From Amycolatopsis nigrescens CSC17Ta-90 (lineage in GTDB: Bacteria > Actinomycetota > Actinomycetes > Mycobacteriales > Pseudonocardiaceae): DNA of 64,000 nt. Positions 17,841 through 26,773 of this stretch are shown here, piece by piece. Under the pieces are notes generated by a model that did not search any database, was not told where the DNA came from, and saw only the letters and a list, made by a program, of their open reading frames with translations. The number at the start of each line of letters is the position of its first letter. Position 1 is the first letter of the stretch. The stretch spans positions 7,671,001 through 7,735,000 of the forward strand of contig NZ_ARVW01000001.1 in assembly GCF_000384315.1 (NCBI RefSeq), given 5' to 3'. A program made the position numbers and the translations under genes.

Positions 17841-19304
17841 TTAGCTTTCCGCCGGCCGTGCCGTTCGCCGGGCCGACAGTTCGCGGGCGCGCCGCACGAG
17901 CACCGGCACCACCATGACGGCCAGCGACAGGACCGCGACGTCGAGGAGGTAGGCGGCCAGCCAGACGTGCTTGGCGATCTCGTAGTAGCCGTCGCCGGCC
18001 ACCGCCATCACCGCGATGCCGAGCGCACCCGCCGTAGCCACCCCGGCGACGACGCCGTAGCGGGTCGTCCACCGGCGCCGCCGCCGCAGCGACACGACGG
18101 CGGCGACCAGGCCGAGCAACACGAGCAGGGACGGCCACCACGGCAGGCTCATGCCGTCGAGCCACTGCCGGAACGTCTCCGGGTCGCCGCCCATGGCACC
18201 GCTGACCCGGCCGGTGCCGCGCGGCTGTACGGCCGCCGGCGTCCATGGTTCGTCGGCCAGGTAGGGCAGGCCACGCCCGTAGGTCGCCTGCAGGCCGGTG
18301 CCGACCGCGTGCGCCAGCACGAACGGCTGGTCGAGCAGCATTCCCCAGACTTTTTCCTTGACGCCGCTGGGGTCCGCCAACACCGCGTCCGCGCCGATCA
18401 GCTTGTCGGGCCCCTTCGGGAAGTACGCGTAGCCCGCGCTTTGCTGCGCTTCCGCGGGCAGGCCGAGCCCCGGCGCCGAGCCCGGCATCTCCACCAGGCC
18501 GAGGGTGTAGACCAGGTTGACCGCGTTGACCTCGGCGAAGGTGCGTTCCTGCCACCCGAGGTTCGCGCGAACCGGGGCGATGATCTCCAGCACGAGCAGA
18601 ACGGCTATCGCGGGTCCGAAGATCCGGCCGGACCACCATCGGCCGTGGCCGGCGCGGGCGCCGGTGACCGCGCAGACGAGCACCGCCAGCACGAACAACG
18701 GCAGGTATCCGATCTTCGCGAGTCCGCCGACCACACCGCCGGCGGCGGCGAGGACGAGCGCGGACAGCCGCTCGAAACCGTCGTCGACCTCGGTCGCGGC
18801 GATGACCGCCACCCCGCACAGCAGCGTGTAGGCGCCGAACAGGCCGGTGGGCTCGGCGAAGGTGGAGATGAACAGCCGTGCGAAGTCGGGTTCGAGCAGC
18901 GGCACCAGCGGGGGGATCAGGAACAGCAGGCGCCGCGGGCCGCGCGCCTGCAGCGCCCAGGCGGCGAGCAGGGTGACCACGAAGACCAGCAGCACGTACA
19001 GCCAGCCGACCTCGGTCAGGCTGAACGGGCTGTCCCCGTTGGCGACGGCCTTGAAGAGCACGGCGGCGCTCGAGGGCTGCGGTTCGTGGCACGGGGCAGC
19101 GCGGTCGAAGTCCAGCACGACGCCGCCGCGAAAGCTCGCGTTGTGGTCCGGGGTGGCGGGGATGAGTCCGGCACTGCAGTACAGCCGATAGCCGTCACCG
19201 TTGTCCCCGGCGCCGGTCGGCGAGCCGATGACGAGGCCGAGGACCAGCGCGAGCCCCAGCGCGGCCACGGCCGCGATCGCCGCGGCGATCCCCCACCTCT
19301 TCAT
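17841..19304 (-). CDS. Polytopic membrane protein, possible GT-C-type hexose transferase
   Basis: 487 residues with an N-terminal helix, an extracytoplasmic domain of about 75 residues (containing a Cys pair), and about nine further helices; the C-terminus is Arg-rich and cytoplasmic. The LLEPDFARLFISTFAEPTG stretch and overall layout resemble actinobacterial glycan hexose transferases (WsfD-like), but I see no decisive catalytic motif. It is a single gene with no coupled neighbour and its relation to the locus is unclear. Confidence 0.7.
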   Translation of the reverse strand: MKRWGIAAAIAAVAALGLALVLGLVIGSPTGAGDNGDGYRLYCSAGLIPATPDHNASFRGGVVLDFDRAAPCHEPQPSSAAVLFKAVANGDSPFSLTEVGWLYVLLVFVVTLLAAWALQARGPRRLLFLIPPLVPLLEPDFARLFISTFAEPTGLFGAYTLLCGVAVIAATEVDDGFERLSALVLAAAGGVVGGLAKIGYLPLFVLAVLVCAVTGARAGHGRWWSGRIFGPAIAVLLVLEIIAPVRANLGWQERTFAEVNAVNLVYTLGLVEMPGSAPGLGLPAEAQQSAGYAYFPKGPDKLIGADAVLADPSGVKEKVWGMLLDQPFVLAHAVGTGLQATYGRGLPYLADEPWTPAAVQPRGTGRVSGAMGGDPETFRQWLDGMSLPWWPSLLVLLGLVAAVVSLRRRRRWTTRYGVVAGVATAGALGIAVMAVAGDGYYEIAKHVWLAAYLLDVAVLSLAVMVVPVLVRRARELSARRTARPAES

Positions 19305-19711
19305 TCCGGTCAGCGTATGTGGTCGCTCCGGCGGACCTGCTTCCGGATGAGCGGAAGGATCCGACGGGCAAGATTCGGGGCATACCGATCATTGGACGAC
19401 ATTTGTTTTACGCCGGTAGCTGGAGGCTGGAACATGACATATCCCGGTGACAGTACGAATGCGGAGGAGTCCGTGGTGTGGCTGGTGCAAGCCACCGCTG
19501 GTCCGCACTTCCGGTTCAGCGGAACGAATCTACACGGGATTGGTCCGGTCGTGCGGGGTGTCCACCGTCCTCGACATACTCGCCCCCTTTCTCCGCACCC
19601 CAGTAGAACACCCGACCCCTTGCGAGACCTTGTCCTTGGTGCGCAAGGGAATGGGACCTTCGAGATGCCGATCGAGGCAGGCTTCGTCGCACCTCAGGCC
19701 GCACGACGGGA
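19305..19711. other. Intergenic region without a supported gene
   Basis: 407 bases between the membrane protein start and the quinone oxidoreductase end. It is somewhat AT-richer near 19370-19450 (likely promoter DNA for the minus-strand membrane protein). A 7-bp inverted repeat, CCTTGCG at 19618-19624 and CGCAAGG at 19642-19648, is present but lacks a T-run. The small open frames here have no ribosome site or recognisable protein. Confidence 0.5.
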
Positions 19712-20641
19712 TCAGACGGTGAGGACGAGCTTTCCCTGGAGGTGCCCGTCGTCGAGCACCCGGTGCGCGTCGGCGACGCGCTCGAACGGGAACGTCTCCT
19801 GCACGTGGACCCGGAGCCTGCCCTGTTCGACGAGTTCGACGAGACCTCGCAGGGCGACCGGATCCGGGTCGACCGCGATGCCGCTGAAGCGCATTCCGGC
19901 CGCTTCGAACTTGGCGGCGAGTTCCGAATCCTCCTCGGCGACCGCCGTCACCAGGTGACCTCCTTGGCGGAGCACGTCGAGCGAGCGCTCGACGGTGTCG
20001 CCGCCGAGCGTGTCGAACACGACGTCGATGTCGCTGACCACCTCGGTGAAGTCGACCGTCGTGTAGTCGATCACTTCATCGGCGCCGAACCCCTCGACGA
20101 ACTCCCGCTTGCTCCCGCTGGCGGTCGCGATCACCTGCGCACCGAGTGCTTTCGCGATCTGGACGGCGACGTGGCCGACCCCGCCACCACCGCCGTGGAC
20201 CAGGACGCGGTCGCCCGCGGTCACGCCGCCGAGGTCGACGAGGCCCTGCCACGCCGTCAGCCCGACGACCGGCAGCGCCGAAGCCTCGGCGTGTGAAAGC
20301 GACGCCGGCTTGCGCGCCAGGTGCAACGCCGGAGCAGCCACGATCTCGGCATACGCGTTGGCCGCCCGGGGGAACAGCGGCATTCCGAACACTTCGTCGC
20401 CTGGCCTGAACCGCCAGGTCTGCGGCGCCTCTTCGACCACGCCGCTGATGTCCCAGCCGAGGACGAACGGCGGCTTGCCGATCAGCGGGAACTCGCCGGC
20501 GCGCAGTCGCGCCTCCAACGGGTTCAGTCCGATCGCCTTGACCCGGACGAGGACCTCGGTCGGTAGGGGCTGTGGCGCGGGCGCGTCCACGATGGTGAGT
20601 ACCTCGGGACCGCCGAGCTTCTGCTGGGTGATGACTCGCAT
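19712..20641 (-). CDS. NADPH:quinone oxidoreductase / zinc-independent MDR family protein
   Basis: 309 residues. N-terminal GroES-like domain (RVKAIGLNPLEARLRAGEF, LGWDISGVVEE) and a Rossmann domain with VHGGGGGVGHVAVQIAKALGAQV; the zinc-ligand Cys residues of classic alcohol dehydrogenases are absent, placing it with quinone oxidoreductases. It is divergent from an HxlR regulator 72 bases away, the usual redox- or aldehyde-sensing pair. Probably a stress enzyme rather than a pathway step, though it sits inside the locus. Confidence 0.88.
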   Translation of the reverse strand: MRVITQQKLGGPEVLTIVDAPAPQPLPTEVLVRVKAIGLNPLEARLRAGEFPLIGKPPFVLGWDISGVVEEAPQTWRFRPGDEVFGMPLFPRAANAYAEIVAAPALHLARKPASLSHAEASALPVVGLTAWQGLVDLGGVTAGDRVLVHGGGGGVGHVAVQIAKALGAQVIATASGSKREFVEGFGADEVIDYTTVDFTEVVSDIDVVFDTLGGDTVERSLDVLRQGGHLVTAVAEEDSELAAKFEAAGMRFSGIAVDPDPVALRGLVELVEQGRLRVHVQETFPFERVADAHRVLDDGHLQGKLVLTV

Positions 20642-20713
20642 GACTCTCCTGGTTCTGGGTGGGAGAATCCCAGATTAGGTTTCCGATGGGAACCAGCAGG
20701 TACCTTTGGCGCC

Positions 20714-21094
20714 ATGAGCGGTTTCGGTCCCGGTGACCCCTTCCTCGCCGACTGCCCGGCGCGTCTGGCGGTCGAGCTGATCGCCGACAAGTGGACGGTG
20801 GTCGTGCTCTACGGCCTCAGCAAGGGCCCGGTGCGCCACGGCGAGCTGATCGAGCTGATCGGTGGCATCTCCCGCAAGATGCTCACCCAGACGCTTCGAC
20901 GGCTCGAGGCGCACGGGCTCGTCCGCCGCCACGCCTACGCCGAGGTGCCGCCCCGCGTCGAGTACGAGCTCACTCCGCTCGGAGCGACGCTGATCGATCC
21001 GATCCACACGCTGACCGAATGGGCGAGGGCGAACGGCGACGCGGTCCTCGATGCGCTCGACGCCGATTCCGAGCCGGTCGCCCAGCACGGCTGA
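20714..21094 (+). CDS. HxlR-family transcriptional regulator
   Basis: 126 residues: N-terminal Cys in FLADCPARLAVELIADKWTVVVLY, a winged helix (HGELIELIGGISRKMLTQTLRRLEAHGLV) and the wing RVEYELTPLG. The N-terminal Cys plus divergent quinone oxidoreductase suggests a sensor of electrophiles or quinones that represses its neighbour. The 72-base gap contains an imperfect dyad (GGTTTCC then GGGAACC, three bases apart) that could be its site. Confidence 0.9.
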   Translation: MSGFGPGDPFLADCPARLAVELIADKWTVVVLYGLSKGPVRHGELIELIGGISRKMLTQTLRRLEAHGLVRRHAYAEVPPRVEYELTPLGATLIDPIHTLTEWARANGDAVLDALDADSEPVAQHG

Positions 21095-21107
21095 CCGCGC
21101 GTAAGCC

Positions 21108-22376
21108 CTAGACGATGGACTCGAGGACTTTCACCGCCCGGGTGATGCCGTCTTCGGTGGCGATGCGGTCACCCAGTTCCTTTGCCCGGACGGCCATGGT
21201 CTGGTCGGTGACCGCCTGGCGAATTGCCGCGGCGAGGCGTTCGGGGGTCATGCTGGGACGCGGGACGGGACCTGGCGAGACCCCGAGTGACTGCGTCCGC
21301 TTGGCCCAGAAGTTGTGCTCGGGCCGGAACGGGCAGATCACCTGAGGGCGGCCGGAGGCGAACGCGGCCCCGGCCGTGTGCATCCCGCCGTGATGGACGA
21401 TGGCGGCCACCCGGGGAAACAGCCATTCGAAGGGCACCTGCTCGAGGCAGAAGATGTCGGGGTTTTCCTCGCTGAACTGGATACCACCCCAGCCGGCCAC
21501 GACGACCGCCCGGACGCCGGCCTGCCGGACGGCTTCGGTGATGACCTGTCCGGTCCGGTTCGGGTCGCTGCCCACCATGCTGCCGAAGCCGATGTAGACC
21601 GGCGGCGTCCCGGAGTCCAGGAACTCGGGCAGGCCGGGGGGAGGGGTCCAGTCCGGTTCGGCGGGCAGGAACCAGTAGCCGGTGGTGTGCACCCAGTCGG
21701 GGAAGTCCAGCGGGCCGGGCAGCACGTGCTCGCTGCAGGGCTGGAGCACGGTCGCCGGGCTGCCGTCGGGAAGCTGCATGATGTTGCGGTAGTTCCGCCG
21801 TGGGGGAAGTCCCAGCTCGTCCTCTCGCCACTTTTTCCAGTTACCGGCCCACATCTGGCTGCCCAGCGCGGTCGTCAGGTAGGTGGCCCGGTTCAGCACG
21901 CGAGGCACCGGCACCCGGTTGGGGGTCATCGGATTGGGGTAGGCGCTGGTCGGCACCCAGCAGGGTTGCACGCAGACCGGCACCGACTGCACGCCCAGCC
22001 GCTCGGCCACGTCGTGCCCCTGCAGGATTACGTGATGCAGGACGACGTCGGCGCCTTCCCGCACGATCGCGGTCAGATCGTCCAGCACCGGGCCCATCAG
22101 CGCCCGGTGCATCCGCTTCGCCCGCCTGGCTTGCAGCTTTCCGCGCAGCACGCCCTCGTTGGACTCGATCCACTTGCCGAAGGTCGGGTCCCGCATCAAC
22201 CCCCCTTCCACATCGGTGAAGGAGACCACCTTGCTGCTGTAGGGCTCCGCGAGCAGACCGAGCGAACCGGGCGCGCAGAAGACGACCTCGTGGCCCGCCT
22301 CGTGCAGTCCCTTCGCCAGCGCCGCGAGCACCTGGACGTCGCCGCGGGTGCCCTGGGTGAGGATCAAGACCTTCAT
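21108..22376 (-). CDS. UGT-superfamily (GT1) glycosyltransferase, GtfB/sterol-glucosyltransferase-like
   Basis: 422 residues, GT-B fold. The N-terminus MKVLILTQGTRGDVQVLAALAKGL matches the GT1 branch that includes vancomycin-type and UGT80 glucosyltransferases; the C-terminal nucleotide-sugar domain has PPVYIGFGSMVG, a LEQVPFEWLFPRVAAIVHHGG block and RPQVICPFRPEHNFWAKR. It should move an NDP-sugar to a hydroxyl of a lipid, cyclitol or polyketide acceptor in the cytoplasm. It follows the GMC oxidoreductase by 25 bases in one operon, pointing to glycoside formation and oxidation acting together. Confidence 0.9.
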   Translation of the reverse strand: MKVLILTQGTRGDVQVLAALAKGLHEAGHEVVFCAPGSLGLLAEPYSSKVVSFTDVEGGLMRDPTFGKWIESNEGVLRGKLQARRAKRMHRALMGPVLDDLTAIVREGADVVLHHVILQGHDVAERLGVQSVPVCVQPCWVPTSAYPNPMTPNRVPVPRVLNRATYLTTALGSQMWAGNWKKWREDELGLPPRRNYRNIMQLPDGSPATVLQPCSEHVLPGPLDFPDWVHTTGYWFLPAEPDWTPPPGLPEFLDSGTPPVYIGFGSMVGSDPNRTGQVITEAVRQAGVRAVVVAGWGGIQFSEENPDIFCLEQVPFEWLFPRVAAIVHHGGMHTAGAAFASGRPQVICPFRPEHNFWAKRTQSLGVSPGPVPRPSMTPERLAAAIRQAVTDQTMAVRAKELGDRIATEDGITRAVKVLESIV

Positions 22377-22401
22377 CGACCGTTCCTTCGTCAGACTCGG
22401 C

Positions 22402-24486
22402 TCAGCTTCCGTTCCGGGCCAACCGCTCGGCACCGCGGTACGCGAGCGCGAGGATCGTCAGCACCGGGTTCACGCCACCGTTGGTGACGTGCAGCGAGCC
22501 GTCCAGGACCCACAGGCCCGGATGCCCGTGCACTCGGCCATACGGGTCGGTCACCGAGGTCGCGGGGTCGGTGCCCATCCTGGCGGTACCCGCCTGGTGC
22601 TGTCCGACGGTCAGCTTCGCGGCTATCGGACTCGGGTTCCGCCACACCCGCTCCGCCCCCGATGCCGCCATCCATTCGCAGGCCCGGTCCTGCAGCAGCC
22701 GAGCGGACCGCACGCTTTCCGGGTGGAGCTCGCCCGCGATCCTGACGACGGCGTTGCCGTGCGCGTCCCTTACCTCCGGCGCCAGGGTGACCCTCGTTTC
22801 CGGGCTGGGAATTTCCTGGATGGGCCCCTGGATGTGGCCGGTGCGCAGGTATGCGTCCCGCACGGCGTGCTTGCCCTCGCGTCCCCAGCGCGGCGCGTCC
22901 GGTGCGAGTGCCCAGTACCAGAACAGCACCGGCAGTTTCACCGTCTCGTTGGCCAGCACACCGCCGCCGATTCCGTCCCCGCCGAGGTCGTGCGTGTAGT
23001 CCGCGGTCGCGATGCTCACCCCGGGCCCGAGGCCGTCCTGGACCTGGTCCTCGAACAGCCCGAAGGCACTCACGTACAGGTGCCCCTGCAGGTTCCGGCC
23101 CACCTGGTCGGACCGGTTCCCCAGCCCGGTGGGGTAGTCGTCGGTCGCGCTGGTCAGCAGCAGGCGGGCGGTCTCGATAGCGCCGGAGGAGAGCACCACC
23201 GCACCGGCCGAGATGGTGCGCCGGGCTCCGGTGGCCAGATCGACCGCGACCACCCCGGTGGCGCGCCCCGCCGGGCCGACCAGGACGCGCTCCACGCGCG
23301 CGCCGGTGGCCAATGTGCAGGATCCGGTGGCCAGCGCCAGCGGAATGGTCGTGTTGTGCGAGCCGTTCTTCGCGTCGGTCGGGCAGGCAAACCCGACGCA
23401 CTCTCCACAACGGACACACGCGGCCCTGCCGTCGCGGGGTTCGGAATTGAGCAGCAGCGGTACCGGTCCCGTGGTCAGTCCCAGCGCTTCCGCGCCCTTG
23501 CGGAGCACGCGAGCTTCCAGGTTCTCCGGTAGGGGGCCCATCGGGTAGTCGGAGCTGCGCCGGCCCTGGAAGCGGTGCGCCTGACCGTCACCGCACACGC
23601 CCAGCTCGTGTTCGGCGCGCGTGTAGTAGGGCTCTAGGTCCTGATAGGACAGTGGCCAGTCGGCCAGCGAGCTGCCGGACGGCCTGCCGTAACGGCTGGC
23701 CATCCGGAAGTCGTCCGGCTGGTAGCGCCAGGCCATGCCCTGGTAGACGCGGGTTCCGCCGCCGACGGTCATGGCGTTGTTGAACCAGTCCGGTTCGTAG
23801 GGACGGTCGACGACGCGTTCCGGGCCGCCGGGTGGGGCGTATACCCGCGGGTTCCCCTCGGCCTCCGGGCCGGTGTTGTGCCCGTACGTCGGCAACCGGT
23901 GGTTGGCGAGGTGATCCCGGCTCATCTCGGCGTAGCTGAAGAACCGGCCGCGGTCGAGCAGCAGCACCCGGGCGCCCGCTTCGGACAGGACACGCGCCGC
24001 CACCCCGCCGCCAGCACCGGCACCGGTGATCACGATGTCGTAGGACTCCGCCACGTCCGCTAGCCCGATGGGCGCCAACGACACGTGCCGAACCGGGGCG
24101 CCGGCCGGACGTTTACCCGCCGAGGTGTACCCGAGACCGGCCCACGAGGGACTGTCCCGCCTGCCGTACCAACCCTGGGCGGCCAGCTCCACGACCGTCG
24201 CGACGAACTCCTGAGGAGAAACCTGCCAGCCCTCGCGGGAGGTCGCCTCCTGCAACTCCCGCAGCAATTGGTCATCCGGTGCCGACGATTCGCGGGACAG
24301 TGCGTCGAAACCCGGCGTGAGCAGTTCCCGCCACAACTCGGCGTGCTCGACCGGGGCCAACTCGTCCAGCCAGTCGAGCACTCCCGCCTGGGTCGCCGAT
24401 GGCTCCACGTCCGCCGGCACGAGCAGGTCGAACACGTCGGCGACCAGTCGTCGATCGGAATACGGGATCACGGTTCTCCTCGACAT
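22402..24486 (-). CDS. GMC oxidoreductase with N-terminal gluconate-2-dehydrogenase-subunit-3-like domain
   Basis: 694 residues. The first 130 residues (YSDRRLVADVFDLLVPAD to GWYGRRDSPSWAGLGY) resemble the small subunit of gluconate/glucoside dehydrogenases; the rest is a GMC flavoprotein with dinucleotide motif ITGAGAGGGVAARVL, a Cys-rich CVRCGECVGFACP segment and the C-terminal His/Asn pair in VGQHQAGTARMG and LHVTNGGVNP. Known relatives oxidise sugar or cyclitol hydroxyls, often at C3, to ketones. Here small and large subunits are fused. Divergent from a sulfotransferase; leads the operon with the glycosyltransferase. Confidence 0.88.
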   Translation of the reverse strand: MSRRTVIPYSDRRLVADVFDLLVPADVEPSATQAGVLDWLDELAPVEHAELWRELLTPGFDALSRESSAPDDQLLRELQEATSREGWQVSPQEFVATVVELAAQGWYGRRDSPSWAGLGYTSAGKRPAGAPVRHVSLAPIGLADVAESYDIVITGAGAGGGVAARVLSEAGARVLLLDRGRFFSYAEMSRDHLANHRLPTYGHNTGPEAEGNPRVYAPPGGPERVVDRPYEPDWFNNAMTVGGGTRVYQGMAWRYQPDDFRMASRYGRPSGSSLADWPLSYQDLEPYYTRAEHELGVCGDGQAHRFQGRRSSDYPMGPLPENLEARVLRKGAEALGLTTGPVPLLLNSEPRDGRAACVRCGECVGFACPTDAKNGSHNTTIPLALATGSCTLATGARVERVLVGPAGRATGVVAVDLATGARRTISAGAVVLSSGAIETARLLLTSATDDYPTGLGNRSDQVGRNLQGHLYVSAFGLFEDQVQDGLGPGVSIATADYTHDLGGDGIGGGVLANETVKLPVLFWYWALAPDAPRWGREGKHAVRDAYLRTGHIQGPIQEIPSPETRVTLAPEVRDAHGNAVVRIAGELHPESVRSARLLQDRACEWMAASGAERVWRNPSPIAAKLTVGQHQAGTARMGTDPATSVTDPYGRVHGHPGLWVLDGSLHVTNGGVNPVLTILALAYRGAERLARNGS

Positions 24487-24597
24487 CCTTGGTCATTGGC
24501 GGTCGTCGGCGGTCATCGGCACCGGGTCGTTCGGCTTCAGGCTAAGTACGCCATTTCCAGCACGGCAGGGGCCGAGTTCTGCCACTGCGCACCCTCG

Positions 24598-24647
24598 GCA
24601 GGTGGAAATAGCCGCTCTGGACGCGGTACCGGCTGGCGGCCGATGAT
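24598..24647 (+). promoter_or_regulatory. Shared promoter box (GGTGGAAATAG) upstream of the sulfotransferase
   Basis: GCAGGTGGAAATAG at 24598-24611 is identical in 14 bases to a copy at 57057-57070 and close to one at 53672-53683. It is followed by a weak -35-like CTGGAC (24617-24622) and a -10-like GATGAT (24642-24647). The box ends 79 bases before the sulfotransferase start. Likely an activator site, by conservation and position. Confidence 0.5.
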
Positions 24648-24689
24648 GACCCGCAGCCCTGATTGGCCGAATGCGCGAGAGAGGCTGAT

Positions 24690-25931
24690 GTGGTCGCCGC
24701 CAGGAACGAGCGAATTCGGATCGACGACCTCCGGCGCCCGGTGCTCACCGACGTCCACGCCAGGGAGTTGGCACGCCTGGAGGCGGAGCCCACGGAGCTG
24801 GACGCGGACAGGGTACTGGCCGTCGCGAGGCAGCGGACCGGGCTCGACGACTTCGGTCCGGAGGACTTCCGGGAGCGCCTGCGGACCTGGTTGGCCGCGG
24901 TCGCCGCCGACCCCAACCGCACCGAACTTGGCCGCGCGATGGTCTTCCAGCGTTCGGTCCGCTGGGCCGGCACCCGGTTGCGGCTGCGAGACCTGCTCAA
25001 GCGCCATCCGGAGATCCACGAGCTGGACGTCGCCGGGCCGATCTTCGTGGTGGGCCCGATGCGCTCGGGCACCACCCATCTGGTCAACCTGCTCGCGGCG
25101 GATCCCCGGTTGCGCTCGCTGCCGGTCTGGGAGAGCCACGAACCGATTCCGGCGCCGGGACGGCAGACGGACGAGCGGTTCGAGCGGAGCGCCCGAAAAT
25201 GGCAGCGCATGCGGTCGATGCTGCCTCATCTCGCCGCGATGCACTCGCTCGAACCGAGCTCGATCACCGAGGAGATGGAGCTCCAGGGGCCGGACTTCGC
25301 GGCGGGGTGGTTGCAGATCGCCGCGAACGTGCCCGACTGGGCCGCTCGCTACGGCGGGCAGGACCAGACCCCGCACTACGAGTACATGAAGACGATGCTC
25401 AAGGCCCTGCAGTGGCAGCGGGGCCCGGACCGCTGGGTGCTGAAGTCGCCCTGCCATGCCGAGCAACTTCCCGCCCTGCTCGCGACCTTTCCGGACGCGA
25501 CCGTGGTGTTCACCCACCGCGATCCGGTGTCCATCGTGCGCTCGGCGCTGACCATGGTCAGCTACATCGCCCGTCTCGAGTTCCACGAGATTGATACCGC
25601 CATGATCGCCGATGTCTGGCTTCGCCGTATCGAAAAAGGACTTCGGGACCTGCTCGCCGACCAGCACCGCATCCCGCACGATCAGCGGATCGACGTGCAC
25701 TTCAAGGATCTCTCCGGTGACGACCTGCGTATCGCGCGCGCGGTGTACGAAACGGCGGGGATGAGTTATGACGACGGCGGCGCCACGGCGGCGAAACGGT
25801 ATTCGGAAGAGCATCCTCGGGGCGTGTACGGCCAGGTCTCCTACGACCTGGAGGAAAGTTTCGGCATCGGCACGGACGAGATTCGCGAAAGGTTCGGTTT
25901 CTACTACGACTACTTTCCGGGGAAAATGTAG
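24690..25931 (+). CDS. PAPS-dependent sulfotransferase
   Basis: 413 residues of the long sulfotransferase family (Sulfotransfer_3-like). The 5'-phosphosulfate loop is GPMRSGTTHLVNLL (about residues 122-135) and the 3'-phosphate motif is VFTHRDPVSIVRSAL (about 273-287). It should move sulfate from PAPS to a hydroxyl of the product. I start at GTG 24690, which has a GAGAGAGG site six bases upstream; a TTG at 24663 would add nine residues. It ends one base before the next gene, so the pair is cotranscribed. The nearby CysNC protein, with an intact APS kinase, would provide PAPS. Confidence 0.9.
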   Translation: MVAARNERIRIDDLRRPVLTDVHARELARLEAEPTELDADRVLAVARQRTGLDDFGPEDFRERLRTWLAAVAADPNRTELGRAMVFQRSVRWAGTRLRLRDLLKRHPEIHELDVAGPIFVVGPMRSGTTHLVNLLAADPRLRSLPVWESHEPIPAPGRQTDERFERSARKWQRMRSMLPHLAAMHSLEPSSITEEMELQGPDFAAGWLQIAANVPDWAARYGGQDQTPHYEYMKTMLKALQWQRGPDRWVLKSPCHAEQLPALLATFPDATVVFTHRDPVSIVRSALTMVSYIARLEFHEIDTAMIADVWLRRIEKGLRDLLADQHRIPHDQRIDVHFKDLSGDDLRIARAVYETAGMSYDDGGATAAKRYSEEHPRGVYGQVSYDLEESFGIGTDEIRERFGFYYDYFPGKM

Positions 25932-25932
25932 C

Positions 25933-26769
25933 GTGCACATGCGCATCGGCTGCTCGACGATCACCTTCGGGCCGCAGGGGACGGAAGAGGCGTTCGACCG
26001 GATCGCCGAACTCGGCTTCACCGTCGTCGACCTGGCCGCGGTCCCCGGCCTGTTCGACCACGTGCGGCTGGTCGACCCGCCGCCCGGCGAGCTCGAACGG
26101 GTGGCGAACTCGGTGCGGGCACACGGCTTTTCGGTGGCCGGCCTGCAGTCGGTGCCAGGGCGCCTTCGCACCACCGACGACCCGGCCGAGCTGCGGCGCC
26201 GCTACACGCTCGCCGCCGACGCCGCGCAGGCGGTCGGTGCCAGTGCCTGGGTGGTGGACGCCGGCAGCCCGGATCCCGACGGCGACGCCGGCCGGGCGAG
26301 GGGCATGGACCGGTTCAAGGCGGCGACGTCTCTCGCCGCCGAGCTGGCGGACCAGCGCGGGCTCCGGCTCGGCGTCGAGGCCCCGCATCACGGCACGCTG
26401 GCTGAGACCCTGCCGGAGGTGCTCGAACTGCTGGAGCAGGCCGACCTTCCCCAGCTCGGTGTCGACCTCGATACCAGCCATCTGCTGGCTTCGGGGGCGT
26501 CCACCGGGGAGATCCTGGACGCGGTGGGCTCACGGGTGTGCCACGTGGCGCTGCGCGATGCGGAGCGCGGCGGCGGGTTCTGCACACCCGGTGACGGCGA
26601 CTTCGACTTCGCCGAGTTCTTCACCCTCCTGGCGGAAGCCGACTACGACGGTGACGTCACGCTGGAGCTCGAGCCGGCCCGCCCGGACGCGTCGGCTGAC
26701 GACCGCGCGAGGGAGGCTCTGCGAGCGCGCCGCCACCTCGCGCCCCTGGTCGGGCCGGCCCAGGGCTGA
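25933..26769 (+). CDS. Sugar-phosphate isomerase/epimerase-like TIM barrel (IolE/xylose-isomerase-like)
   Basis: 278 residues from GTG 25933 (ATG two codons later is equally possible). The xylose-isomerase-like barrel shows metal-binding acidic and His residues: GVEAPHHG, GVDLDTSHLL, HVALRDAERGGGF and TLELEPARP. Family members are isomerases, epimerases or dehydratases of sugars, keto-sugars and inositols. With a GMC oxidase, an inositol-dehydrogenase-like enzyme and an SDR alongside, it plausibly epimerises or dehydrates a keto-sugar or keto-cyclitol. It ends four bases before the convergent dehydrogenase gene. Confidence 0.85.
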   Translation: MHMRIGCSTITFGPQGTEEAFDRIAELGFTVVDLAAVPGLFDHVRLVDPPPGELERVANSVRAHGFSVAGLQSVPGRLRTTDDPAELRRRYTLAADAAQAVGASAWVVDAGSPDPDGDAGRARGMDRFKAATSLAAELADQRGLRLGVEAPHHGTLAETLPEVLELLEQADLPQLGVDLDTSHLLASGASTGEILDAVGSRVCHVALRDAERGGGFCTPGDGDFDFAEFFTLLAEADYDGDVTLELEPARPDASADDRAREALRARRHLAPLVGPAQG

Positions 26770-26773
26770 CCGT

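Noticed and set aside
19618..19648. Inverted repeat CCTTGCG/CGCAAGG as a terminator
   Set aside because: Seven-base arms with a 17-base loop and no T-run do not fit a rho-independent terminator.
19447..19722. 91-codon open frame in the 19.3-19.7 kb gap
   Set aside because: No ribosome site, many Arg/Ser/Cys codons of a non-coding kind, and overlap with the end of the quinone oxidoreductase gene.
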